DNA of 64,000 nt from Diospyros lotus (lineage: Eukaryota > Streptophyta > Magnoliopsida > Ericales > Ebenaceae). The DNA lies in assembly GCF_014633365.1 (NCBI RefSeq), contig NC_068347.1, forward strand, positions 14,840,433 through 14,904,432. The letters run 5' to 3'. The position numbers and the translations under genes are program-made. Under the pieces are notes generated by a model that saw only the letters and a program-made list of their open reading frames with translations, had not been told where the DNA came from and did no database searches. Below are positions 47,351-59,850 of the stretch, piece by piece. Each line of letters begins with the position of its first letter. Position 1 is the first letter of the stretch.

Positions 47351-48117
47351 TATCTAATAAAAATTATATGATATGAACGAGAATTTCTAGACATAAATTA
47401 TGACTTCGAAAAAATCAGATCGGAAAAAGTTTTTGGTACAGCTAAAATTTATGCTGAAAAATCGAATCGGCGTAATAGATTTAAAACAAGTCAACAAAAC
47501 TCAGAATACACTTTAATTTCATTAGTAAAACAACCCTCAGTTGGTTTCATGTTGAAAAAAAAAAGGATTATCAATCAAATAAAATAATCTGGCGTAAGTG
47601 TAAATTCATAATTTTTCCCGAGACAGGTCGAAAATATTTTTTTTTTATTTTTAATTATGGAGTGACGATAATTTCATATGGTTTTAAGTGTAATTTTATT
47701 TGGCAGTGTAAGTGAAATCTTCAGAAGATAAGGGTTTAACATGATTTTCAGTACAGTTATAAATAATCGAATCGATTGCAGGGAATACTCTATAGCCCAG
47801 ATATCTAAAAAAATTATATGATATGAACGAGAATTTCTAGACGTCAATTATGACATCGAAAAAAATCAGATTGGAAACAGTTTTTAGTGCAGCTAAAATT
47901 TAGGCCAAAAAATCGAATTGGGGTAAAAGATTTTAAAAAAGTCAACAGAACCAGAGTACACTTTAATTTAGTTAGTAGAACAATCTTTAGTTGGTTACAT
48001 GTTGAAAAAAAAGGATTAGCGATCAAATAAAACAATCAGGCATAAGTGTAAATTCTTAATTTTTCTCGAGACAGGTCGAAAATATTTTTTTTATTTTTAA
48101 ATGTCCAATGACTATAA
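47351..48117. repeat. Satellite array, right remnant (about 1.7 units)
   Basis: Continues the unit broken at 38446 (TATCTAATAAAAATTATATG...), passes unit starts near 47571 and 48018, and ends at GACTATAA, where element C begins. Confidence 0.93.
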
Positions 48118-48118
48118 C

Positions 48119-49945
48119 TGTCAGGGCCCGCTCCCAGATTTTCCCGCTAGCATAGGAAATCCGAGAGAAGGTCCATTCAAGATGGATACAGATACTCAAA
48201 TTTTCAAGAAATTTCTTTTTCGAATTTGCTCACTAACAATAGGAGCCAGAATAAATTACATATCATTCAATACATCATCATCTTGGGCTTACCGCCCATG
48301 CATTATGAAATAAAAGGACACTGAGGCTTTTTAAAAAAATATACAATAAGCCCTCTATTTCTTACCCTCAACATATACCCACGAATCTTTGAGGCCGGGA
48401 CATCTCTGTACACATCTAACTAGTACTCGCTCCAAAAATAACTATCTTCCATTACCTAGAATGACAAAAGAAATAATGTGAGCCACAAGGCTCAGCAAGT
48501 ATATAGCAAAGGAAGTAACCATAGCACGATACATGAAGGCAGGAATACTTTAGAGCCAAAGAAAGACCATTACCCAACATCTAAATACCCTTTGGGTTCA
48601 TGCCTTCTAAACTGGACAACAACATCCTCAAAAAAAAATACTTCCTTTTGGTTCATCAACCCATATGCCAAAGCGAGCCATAAGGCTCGACAAATATATA
48701 TATATACACGAAAACAAGAAAGAAGGAATGGATAATAACATGGAGTACACCCGACTCCCCAATACCATGGCCGACCTCACAGCGCGCAGCCGAACCCGCA
48801 AAACCAGCAACCATGGCCGACCTGCACGCAGCAGCAGTTCCCTCCGTGCACGCTCCCTTGCTCCGCCGTTGCCGCCTGCCAGCTCGCCTCCGCTGGCCGC
48901 CGTGACCGCCACCTCGAGCAGCAACCTCGCCGGCCTCCCGAGCGCACCGCAGCCGCTGCCACTTCTTCGCGAGCCATTTCGGCTGCTACCATGGCCGCTT
49001 GGCCATCATGCTCTCTCTTTCTCTCTCTCTCACACGAGCTCTCTCTTTCTCGCGCGATGCCTCGGCCAGTAGTCTCCCACGATCCCTCACTCTCCTCAGC
49101 TCTCTGATTCGGCCATCCAAACAGCAACCATGGCCGCCCCAAGCTCTCTCTCTCTCTCTCACGCTTTGCTTCACTCGGCCAAGAGCTCTCTCTCGATCTT
49201 GTCTCTCCCTCACGATATCTCCCTTCCTTGCTCAGCCTCTTGCGAACTTAGCCTTCTCCCGCTTTGCATATCTCTGTTTTAAATTTCAAATTTTGAAATT
49301 GTTGGCAGCAAGCTCATGGCTCTGCCTTTATATAGATACGCCCATATATATATAAATACATATATAATTTAATTATACTCTTGATCCCCTAATAACTCTT
49401 AATTCCACTTAAGCAACTTATCAATTGCACTTTAGGAATTTGCTAATAACACTTGGACCCCCTCCATGCTTTAATTAATATCATCACACCACTTAGATTA
49501 TTGATTTTCCCCAAAATTAATTATCGACGCTTTCTCGGGAATATTGATTTCGTCCCTACGCCTACACGTGACCTTTATTCGACCCCTAAGCACTTAAGGG
49601 TTGCCTTACTTAGAAAACCGAACCACCCCTAGGGTCCCCTCAGCTTCTAGGAGGTCCCTTCCGCCTATTCGGTATTGGCACCCACTCAGGCTTATACAAA
49701 ATTTATTTCAAAAATTATTCCCGGTCGGACCGCTTCCAGCGTCATTAATCTCATCTCGAGACGCTCATCAATCTCTTGCCCTCTTCCCTGGACATCCAAG
49801 TCCCGAGGCACTCCCTGCCGCCAATTCGACAATTTTTATTAATTAATTTCTCGAGATTGACCCATGGGCTTCCGGACCACCCGAGGTCTTTTCAATTTAA
49901 TCGAAATTTATTTATTTTCAACACCATGTAATACCGGGTATTACA
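48119..49945 (-). mobile_element. Element C, left (3') LTR
   Basis: 1,827 bp, TGTCAGGGCCCGCTCCC...ATGTAATACCGGGTATTACA. From about 48770 to 49945 it is nearly identical to 58646-59817. From 48119 to about 48770 it is unrelated to the other LTR. TATA box on the minus strand, CTATATAAAGG (about 49336-49326). GC-rich leader at 48770-49150. Confidence 0.72.
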
Positions 49946-49961
49946 TTCCACCCTCCTTAAA
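49946..49961 (-). other. Polypurine tract of element C
   Basis: TTCCACCCTCCTTAAA on the plus strand, that is TTTAAGGAGGGTGGAA on the minus strand, directly before TGTAATACCC. Confidence 0.75.
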
Positions 49962-52900
49962 GAATTTCGCCCTCGAAATTCACTTTGCCTTAAACTATTG
50001 CCCAAGATAATCACATTCTTAGGCTACTCTCCGAATCTCCTGCTCGAGAATCTCGAAGTCGAACCATTTCTCAACCTTTACCTCAGGTTATTCCCACCTC
50101 AATGCTTTGCTTAGGCATTTGGTCCTCCTCCTCTCGAGGATATTCACCAACTGAATATTGTCTTGGCCTCCAGCCAAATCGCACCACTGGTCACTGGTCA
50201 CGCTTACTGCAACGACATTCATCTCTAGATGAATTTTTCTCTGCCTCGAAGCATCGCTTTGCAGGTTTATTTCCCATTTCCCTTTTTTTTTTTTTTTTTG
50301 CATCAACCAACACAACTCTCACTAACATTGCATTACTGATCAGTCTACCTCGATTTTACGCCGATCACACACGGCAACGTTTCTCACTGCCAATCACACA
50401 TGGCCACGATTTTACGCTGGTCCAACCAGCAACGTCTTAGCACTGATCATCAGCCGCAATGTTTCTTTTAGTGCCCACAAGACACTCAGACACCCATTTA
50501 TCATGGCACACCGCCATTAATCACACACATGCATAGCGTGAGTTGATCCTCATGGCAATCTCTCATCACCGATCAACTTATCACGCTAGCACTACATGGG
50601 AAGCACCCATTTAGGCCACCCTGCTAACTTCGACCATTTCCTACATGGTCTTCTACTTTGACCAGCCGACCCTCATTTATCGATACGATTACACATAATC
50701 GATATACCTAACACCATGTCAGGTAATTACACATTTCAACCACACGTGCATTACCCGAGTCCAACTCGAGCTTGACGATGCACGCACCATTACCATCTTA
50801 CCTCGAGCTTAACCATGCTCGGGCCACAACCTTCTCCCAACCAGGAGTTTCTTGCACAAGCACATAGGCTCCTCTGGCCTTCATTTCTGGCCGATATTGC
50901 ACGCTAGTAGGGGCCTCATACCCATACTAGAGAACTCTTCACTGAGCAACTCCTCTTCAATTTTTCACCCCATTTCCACTTCACAATCATGCCCCATGCT
51001 AGGCCTTACCTTGGCTATTAAACCCTACCGCGAGTCAATGATCCTACCATTGCGCTTAAGGTCGCGAAACCATTAATCAGCCCTCGTCATCTCCCATGGT
51101 GAGTGGCACAAGTGATTGGCTTATTACCATTTGCACAATCACTTATTGCTTCGCACTTGTAGGATGACTCGTACCTTTGGTCCACACCACAACAAGCTAA
51201 CCTGGTTACACCCCCACTCTTGTAGTGGTCTTCTAGCCAAATTTACTCGCCCAGCTTCAATTTCATTGGGACTTTTTAAATCTCACATTTCTCAACAAGG
51301 CCTCTTACTCTTGAGGTATGAAACTTTTCGGTCAACTTAAATCAGTTTCATTCTCAATCCGCAATAGACACCTGACTTAAACCATGCATGATGGTCTTCC
51401 TTGTCCTCCTTGATAAGGTCAATACCATTACAACAATGCATTTCCTTCCACGATCGTTGCATCTCAAATTTCACAGGCATCAGCCTTCATGGCCATTCAC
51501 ACTCAGCTTCGAGGTCCTACCATGCACCATGGTTACCTTCGGCCTTCCTGACAACATATTTTCTCTAACAGCGACGATGACACCACCATATCATCTCAAA
51601 GATTCGCTGCTCCTTGAATCTTACTGGTCATCGCAACCAGCACGACCCCACTCTTAGGTCGCTGACCGGCTGTCCAACCACTGCAGAATTAGAGATCTAT
51701 GTTTGCATCTCTTCTCTAGTTTGCAGCAAAGTGCACCCTAGGTCATCTCTCACAAGGAGCCTCACTTTCTTCTACCAACAAAGGAGAACCAACATAACCA
51801 ACAGTTTGTTTAGGGGGGGTTTTTTTTTTACAGAAAACTAATTATCAAAACAGAAAGACAATGATGGATGAAAATCAATAAAAGGAATGCAACCGGCTGT
51901 GTATTTGTCCCCTATATGAAATCTTCCTCGTCCACTCTATAAATCTTAGCTTGTTAGGTGTTTTAATCTCTGGATATCAAACTTAAAGCATCCCCAACAA
52001 CCGTCCAAGGATTAGAAGGATTGGAATAACAAAATGAATAAAGAAACCTCTTATAAACAAAATGCAACCATCCACTCTCTATTCAACCTATCCGGACCTA
52101 TGCAAGAACAACCGTTCAAGCACTTAATGTTCATTTCCGAGATGTTATACCAACCGGCTATAACATTCTGTTCTCTTAAGCATTTAATCAGAAAATGAAA
52201 CCATGCAAATTCACACAAACCTGCCATGAACTCCATGCATTCACAAATCTGCTCAAACTAAACCAAATGGAAATGAAAAAGATTAAAACAAACAAACCAT
52301 GTTTTTGTAGCTCATCCGGGACTCAGATTCCATATGGATTCAAGATACACAACCGGTTACAAATGCTCTAGCCTATCATTACAGCAAGGAAAAACAAAAT
52401 GGAACAAAAGATGATGAAAACAGAAAAATGCTAACAACCACAAACGGCCAGAATCTTCCCTTTTCTCCTCCCTCTCTATCTCCTCATCTCCTAGAAATTA
52501 ATGCTAAGAGGCCTTAAATACATGGCTAAGAAAGGAAAGGCTAGGGAGCTAGGGTTGGGCCTAGCCCAACAGAAAATGAGTGAGCCCAAGAACAGCAAAA
52601 TTGAGCAGCCCAAGATTGAGCCCAAACTCCTTTAGTTGAGCCACTTCTCTAGCCCATCCAATGTTCCCTAAAGCTTGGATCCATAGGAGTAAGATAGAAA
52701 ATAGTGTAAGGATGGTTTGAAGTATAATAAAATAGAAACAATGAAAGATTAGCAAAAATTACTTCAAATGGTGTAATAATATTGAGGTGGAATGCCAAAA
52801 TATAGCTTAAATATGCATGCTATCAGTCGCATTCCTTATATCACTTTGCTTTGCTTATAGCGGCTAGGTAATTCCCTGAGAGACTCTTGCTTCTCCCGGA

Positions 52901-55900
52901 CTTCTTATAACTTTTGCTTCAACCAGCTCACATCACTCAGTGGGCGACCACATTAGCCTTAACGCCATCATCATGGGCTAAGACGATCTCTTGCCATCGC
53001 TTAGCGCCACATCCAGCCGCAACCACAACTCAAGAGCCACCTATGCCACTAACCGACTACTCTCTCAACGCCCCACGACCCTGGCCAGCCGCTGTACTGC
53101 TGCTGCCGCTATCACCGATCGGTGTCTTCGGTCGCCATCGGCTACCCCTAGCCGGTCACCAATCGACTCCACCGGCTGATTTTCCTCACACTCATTAACC
53201 TCTAACCACGAGGCTAAACTCCCATCAATTGCCCACACCAAGGCACCCCTCTAGCTGTATTACTCACAGCTTCCAGGTGATTTCATCACTTCTACACGAT
53301 TCCTGGGAACCAATCTCGTCCCCCAAGTCTTTCTTTCGAACTCTCGTCACCCACGGGCGACATCTTAAATTTGCCTTCAACTTTCATTTGACCAACTCAA
53401 TTAGCTCTAGCCGGGTCGCTCGGCTCATAACTTACACAACCTTCCTCCAGGCACTACGCTTGCAAACATCGACTACCGCTTTGATATAAACTCCATCCAT
53501 TGGAAATCACCCCTGTCCCTCCTATGGAACTCACACTTCCACACAATGCCGTAGGACTCACCTTCCTACTCAGGTACTTGCCATCACGATGGGTTTCTCC
53601 AAGTGATCCATTCTGATAGAGTTATAGCGCCTTATGAAGTTTATCCCGTGCTGTTGCCCTATGTTTAGCCTCTCTTGGGAGAACATCTCAAGTTCTACCC
53701 TGACCACATTCCAGCACTACCCTCTATAACTCTTGCTACGGAGTAGCACTCCTTCAAACGGCATAATTTCTGCTCTGACCAACCATCTTTATCACATTGG
53801 ATCTCCTTTCTCAAAATTTGCCTGGTCCCGCCACCAGGGCCCGCTGAACCTTTATGTACACGATCAATCAACAAGGCTTTTCATCACAGTCTTCGAGCCT
53901 CACGCTCATACCATTGCCATCGGGTGCTACCACCTGGCAACTGATCCTGTGTCATCAACCGGAAATCCATCCAGTGCTACATAAGGATACTTCCTCATTT
54001 TTGCATCGACACTTCAGGACTAATACTAGACCGTGAAATTGCAAGCCTTCACGAATTTCAAACAGTGCCTCAGCCACACGTTCAGCCTGCCACAACTCAC
54101 TTCACAAGATTAGGGATCCCTTTACTCGAAGCCTTCACATGCTTCAATATCCCCATCTCATGGTTGGTTTCTAACTCGTAAGTCTCGCCCTCCACGGCAC
54201 TTACGTAACATCCTAGAGCCCTTTACTGACTCCACCAATTGACCCATCTTCTTGCATCACTGCAAGGTCACAGGGTCCATCATCTCAATTTATTCGATCA
54301 ACTTCGATCAAATTCAACCACAACTGCGTTAGCATCCTTTAATAAGGAGCATCGCCACACGTCTTGTTTTCACACCACAAGATATCACTCAATCTATTCA
54401 CAAACCTTCATGCTGCCAAGACAACAAAAGGCACTACGATGATTTTTTTTTTTTTTTTTTTTCAACCCTCACGGAAATTTAGGTCTGGCCCAGACATAAC
54501 CTACAGCATACCCCAGGTCTTCACATCTAATCGTCTCCACCGCAGATAGGTTACTCCACATAGAGGGCTGCAGTCCCTCCCGTGAACTAACCGTCTATAT
54601 CCAGTGGTCCTTAGCATTAGACCTGTTAACCGTAGGCATCAACTGTAGCGTTATTCCCACGCTAGACCCGTTTCTTTTCCCCGGGTTTCTTTCTCAAACA
54701 TCTTGAAGTGCTACAACACCCAAACATTCGCTAAATCGCCTTGACACTACTTTAACGAGATAAAGGGCTTAAACCCCACTTGGGTGCAACACCCTAACAA
54801 CTCTTATTACTAGCAGTTGAGTTGTGGAACTAGCCACAACTTTCGTCACCCTACCGCATTTCACAAATCTTTAGCCCCTGACCATCTGCATAATCACTGT
54901 GTTGCCCTGTGCTTTAGGCGAGCCAACACCTGATCATCATTACTGGGTCACTCCCATACACTGGCCCAACACTGGTTCCCCATCGTGTTGCCCTGTGCTT
55001 CGGAGAGCCAACACCTAATCATCATTACCGTGTTGATCCCATACACTGGCCCAACAATAGTTTCCAACAGCATGGCTCAGGCCCATCACTGATTTGCTTC
55101 GCACCCATAGCTTCGCCCTACTAAGCTTCCTACTCGGCAACTAAACCATCAGAACGTTTTCGCATTCCACTATTTCTCCCTAGGACTACTCTAGATGTCC
55201 TATCCCTTGCAGGAGACTATCGATCTCACCTGACTAACTCTCATAAGGTGTTGCTCTAGGTTTTCGGCATCTGATCGTCACCTGCAGTTCACTAAATTGC
55301 TCAGGCCCATGGGCCACTTGCCCTCAACGCGAGCCAACTCATTAGTCCTCTGCCACACGGTCCATAGCATCAGATCCGTCACACCGAGCCTTACACCCAT
55401 AACATCAAAGCTATTTAAAGCCCCCCGAGCTACGATGGTTCCGCCACCATCTTGCCCAAGCCATCTCACTTGGTTATCCTTGCCTTAACAACCTCAAGCT
55501 CGTACCATGAGCCCCGCTCCTTAGGACTCTACATCTCTTATCGCTTAAGAGACTCTCAAACCACTTTTCCTCTTGAGGCCTCATGATCTTACCCCACGAG
55601 ATCATACCTCAATCTCCGGCACCCATAACCATAAAGCACCTACCATTACCCTCCAGGTAAATCGAGACCTCTCGTCTCTCCTTACACACCCACAGTGCAT
55701 TTAGTCACGACGCCCAGCTTGGCTTTCCAACAGGCCTCTCTCGGGCTCCTATGACTTGGAATTTAAATTCGGGGCCTCCACATTACTCGCCATGCCCCTG
55801 CCCACTTGGCATCCGAAGTTGGCATCCGAAGTTGGCATTTCCATTGCGCGCATAGCCTATGGATGTCCTGTTGCCACAAACTCATCGCCCTCTGGCCACA

Positions 55901-57038
55901 CACCGCTCATACCCTTCATTGGGTGACCTCCGCGTCTCCCATCAAGGGTCTCGTGACCTTAGGCCCCATCCCGACCCCCAGCATCACAATGAGGGTCTAT
56001 TCACCTCTCATCTCCCGACCTTAGGCGTTCCACCAGACCCCAAGCGTCATAACGAGAGTTTTGATTGGCCCCTCATCCATCAATCACATGAACGGTCACT
56101 TGGCCCTACACAACTAGGACTTCTAACCCAAAGGCTCTTACACGCATATCAACGCATGCCCAACTCCTTAATCCTCGATCTGGATTCCCCTGGATTCCAG
56201 CTCGACTCACTTGGGATTTCCATCTCATGCAAACACTCGCTAGGATCCACTTGCCACACACCTATCACTCCCAAGGGTAGACCTCGTCTCATCATGAAAC
56301 CAACTAAGGTCCACTCATACCCTAGTCACATCTCCTCTGGGATCATCATAACAATACGATCACATCGCTTGATGCCAAATCTTTTTCCTTGAGCCTCGAG
56401 CTAACACCCACTTTAGCTCATTTTATCTCAAGCGCACAAGCCTTACTGCACCACTTCCAAGGGACAACTCTATTCCCTCGAACATGCTCAGTAAATCTCT
56501 AACATAGGGACACTCCACTAATCCCCTCTCGGACTAGTCACGCTTCGGCTTCGTGTCCCCACATGAGCTTCAACACTTCAATCTCAAGGAGTTCTCATCC
56601 CTAGAACACTTAATATTACCCAAAATTCCCAAATTCGGGTTTCTTGACATCCACACCCACACTTGGGTTTTCGGTTCTTCTGTGCTCAACCCTTATACCT
56701 CTCACAGGTATGTCATCTCAATCTAGGGTATTTTCTCATCCCAAGATCAGGAATATCCAAACATACCATTGCAGACCTCAATAACTTGACCCAATCCCTT
56801 AGGGTCCTCGGTCCACATGTCCAACTTTCAAGGTTATCGGACCAACCTTACATTGAAATCTCAAGATTTCAAATCGATTGTTCTCGACCCCAACTCAGCA
56901 GTTAAGACATTCGACTTACATCCAATCATGCCAGACATCCTCTATTCCAAAACTCCGGCAATTACTCACATTAATCACTTAACCGACCACACTTAACACT
57001 TAAGCACGCTAGCCTTCCTCACTTATATAGCTAGCCAT
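49962..57038 (-). other. Interior of element C, no recognised coding domain
   Basis: The plus strand is C-rich and G-poor throughout, so the element's own RNA would be G-rich. Stops occur in every minus-strand frame. Plus-strand frames such as 55859-56392 (177 codons) run against the element and match nothing I know. Within it, 51810-52810 is A-rich with AAACAGAAAGACAATG wording and differs in composition, so it may be a later insertion with unresolved ends. An 86-bp duplication lies at 54899-55070. Confidence 0.55.
54899..55070. repeat. 86-bp tandem duplication in element C
   Basis: GTGTTGCCCTGTGCTT...GAGCCAACACCT...CCATACACTGGCCCAACA occurs twice, starting at 54899 and 54985. Confidence 0.8.
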
Positions 57039-57050
57039 GCTCTGATACCA
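57039..57050 (-). other. Primer binding site of element C
   Basis: GCTCTGATACCA (plus strand) is TGGTATCAGAGC on the minus strand, the initiator-methionine tRNA complement used by many plant LTR elements, two bases inside the LTR. Confidence 0.88.
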
Positions 57051-57052
57051 AC

Positions 57053-59817
57053 TGTAACGACTCGCTCCCACTTACGGGCGACACTGGTAAATAATTGACC
57101 GGATTACTCACCCGACAACCACAACTGAAGGGTTGGACTATGTTTCAATAGGAAACGCCCTAGGTGGGAACTAGGTTTCGTCCTTCCCTTCGCTCCACTC
57201 AGGAATCGGTCCCAACTCAAATAAGAAAAATCCAGCGGACCAAGACCCGAAACCCGAGTGAGCTTCACCTCTCTTCAGCTCACCCCATAGCAAGCCAGAG
57301 GTGACCCAGGCACAAGGCTAGCATGCAAACACTTCGCTGAGTATTGGGGATTTATGAGAACATACCTTGCTGATCTTGACTCGGTCCGAAGCTTGGCTTT
57401 ACCGACTATGCCACATTCAACAAGCAATCTCAAAATCATCTATCACACTATGATGATTACGCAATTAAATACATTTAAGCTCAATAACACAGGCATTTAC
57501 TCACAAGGGTATACATACACCACGCCCCCTGGCTACATACAAGCAATATTAAAAATACATAACTCGAGCAACTTAGCTAGTTGCCATAACGGCCTCCCGG
57601 CGCCATCCCTGCTTGCATCCAGACTTGCATCATCTACACATGAGGTAAAACCTCATGAGTCATAAAGACTCAGTAAGGGTGCAATGCATGTAAATATGAA
57701 TATAATCATGTTTATGTATGCCAATGCATGCAAATAAGGCTAGGCTCACACATCCTCACAACCCACTAAGGTTTGAGGCATCAACCTATCAGCCCCCACC
57801 ACACTAGTCCTCCATATGGCCATTGGTCCACTAGGTCTTGCATCACACAAGATATAACCACTACATGCCAATGCAACATAAAAACATTATCAAACACATT
57901 TACCAACTTGTAAGGCCACCTCCACATGGGGCCGTCCCTTACCTGGCTCGAAGCCTCATCTCTGCCTCAGCCTGAATTCCAGTCTGAATCTCAAGTTCCC
58001 CTAGGATCACGGCCTTCCCGGTCGAACCTAGAGTCAAACACGCAAAAACCAACCATACATCAGACATTAACTGATGTCTTCACTTTTGCTTATACTGCAA
58101 AATCACTCATCAACACTATCTTCAAACAACACCAACCACGGCATAAACCAGCCGTCAATAATTTCCAAACAACCCCGACATAGGGTTTAATCCAGCAATT
58201 AATTATTCTACATTAATTCGCTTAATGTAAATAATTTGGGAAGGAAATATTAATTTACCTCGACTCATCTGGAGAGAAATTCAAAAAACGCCCACACAGG
58301 CATTGCCTCACGAGCTGCCATTTGTGCCCAGAATCTCTTTTTCGAGCTTCCGACACACTCTTCAAGCCCCAACTAAATTCCCAGAACTTTCCCCACTTTT
58401 TTCTGGAATTTTTTGGGATTTTTTCCTATTTTTTCCTTATTTTCTATTTTCTTTTTTTTTTCTTTAATTCTTTTCCTTTCACTGTTCTTCTTCCTCCTCC
58501 GTTTCCCGCGGACGCCCTTCTTCCTTGCGCTCTTCTTCTTCACGCGGCTGCTGCCAGCCACCGCCGCCTTCAGCGCCGCCTCCAACGGCCACACAAACAC
58601 TGGCCGGCCACCGCCACCAAGGCTGGCTTCACCGCGGGCCACCATCGCAGCCGACCTCACAGCGTGTAGCCGAACCCGCAAAACCAGCAACCATGGCCGA
58701 CCTGCGCGCAGCAGCAGTTCCCTCCGTGCACGCTCCCTTGCTCTGCCGTTGCCGCCTGCCAGCTCGCCTCCGCTGGCCGCCGTGACCGCCACCTCGAGCA
58801 GCAACCTCGCCGGCCTCCCGAGCGCACCGCAGCCGCTGCCACTTCTTCGCGGGCCATTTCGACTACTGCCACGGCCGCTTGGCCATCATGCTCTCTCTCT
58901 CTCTCTCTCTCACACGAGCTCTCTCTTTCTCGATCCCTCACTCTCTCCCTCACGATCCCTCACTCTCCTCAGCTCTCTGAGTCGACCATCCAAACAGCAA
59001 CCATGGCCGCCCCAAGCTCTCTCTCTCCCTCACGCTTTGCTTCACTCGGCCAAGAGCTCTCTCTCGATCTCGTCTCTCCCTCACGATCTCTCCTTTCCTT
59101 GCTCAGCCTCTTGCGAACTTAGCCTTCTCCCGCTTTGCATATCTCTGTTTTAAATTTCAAATTTTGAAATTGTTGGCAGCAAGCTCATGGCTCTGCCTTC
59201 ATATAGATACGCCCATATATATATAAATACATATATAATTTAATTATACTCTTGATCCCCTAATAACTCTTAATTCCACTTAAGCAACTTATCAATTGCA
59301 CTTTAGGAATTTGCTAATAACACTTGGACCCCCTCCATGCTTTAATTAATATCATCACACCACTTAGATTATTGATTTTCCCCAAAATTAATTATCGACG
59401 CTTTCTTGGGAATATTGATTTCGTCCCTGCGCCTACACGTGACCTTTATTCGACCCCTAAGCACTTAAGGGTTGCCTTACTCAGAAAACCGAACCACCCC
59501 TAGGGTCCCCTCAGCTTCCAGGAGGTCCCTTCCGCCTATTCGATATTGGCACCCACTCGGGCTTATACAGAATTTATTCCGAAAATTATTCCCGGTCGGA
59601 CCGCTTCCAGCGTCATTAATCTCATCTCGAGACGCTCATCAATCTCTTGCCCTCTTCCCTGGACATCCAAGTCCTGAGGCACTCCCTGCCGCCAATTCGG
59701 CAATTTTTATTAATTAATTTCTCGATATTGACCCATGGGCTTCCCGGACCACCCAAGGTCCTTTCAATTTAATCGAAATTTATTTATTTTCAACACCATG
59801 TAATACCGGGTATTACA
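57053..59817 (-). mobile_element. Element C, right (5') LTR
   Basis: 2,765 bp, TGTAACGACTCGCTCCCACTT...GGGTATTACA. Its first 170 bp resemble the LTR that starts at 62965 (both with AAACGCCCTAGGTGGGAACT). The minus-strand TATA region is near 59214, and the GC-rich leader at 58520-59040 carries (CT)n runs. The frames across 58373-59153 are products of this composition. Confidence 0.78.
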
Positions 59818-59850
59818 AGACTCCTCAAAACACTGCTCTGATACCAACGC
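59818..59850 (-). other. Stub of a family A element interior with its PBS
   Basis: GCTCTGATACCA at 59835-59846 is TGGTATCAGAGC on the minus strand, four bases from the A5 LTR. So A5 is the 5' LTR of a minus-strand element of which only about 33 bp of interior remain before element C begins. Confidence 0.75.

Larger units (their letters stand above)
48119..59817 (-). mobile_element. Element C: minus-strand LTR retrotransposon with a non-coding interior
   Basis: Read on the minus strand: 5' LTR 59817-57053, tRNA-iMet-type PBS TGGTATCAGAGC (57050-57039), an interior of 7.1 kb, PPT TTTAAGGAGGGTGGAA next to 49946, and 3' LTR 49945-48119. The interior ends with AATTTCGAGGGCGAAATTC before the PPT, the wording found at the end of gypsy pol. 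Yet no gag, protease, RT or integrase motif is visible in any frame. That fits a large non-autonomous derivative (LARD-like) or an extremely decayed gypsy element. The flanking bases do not form a TSD (ATAAC against AGACT), and the two LTRs differ in their R-U5 halves. Confidence 0.7.

Noticed and set aside
48665..49142. ORFs conserved between 48628-49142 and 58373-58953
   Set aside because: The conservation is that of the shared LTR part itself; both strands are open and no initiation context or family is recognisable.
55859..56392. 177-codon plus-strand ORF inside element C
   Set aside because: It runs opposite to the element in strongly C-biased sequence and shows no known motif.
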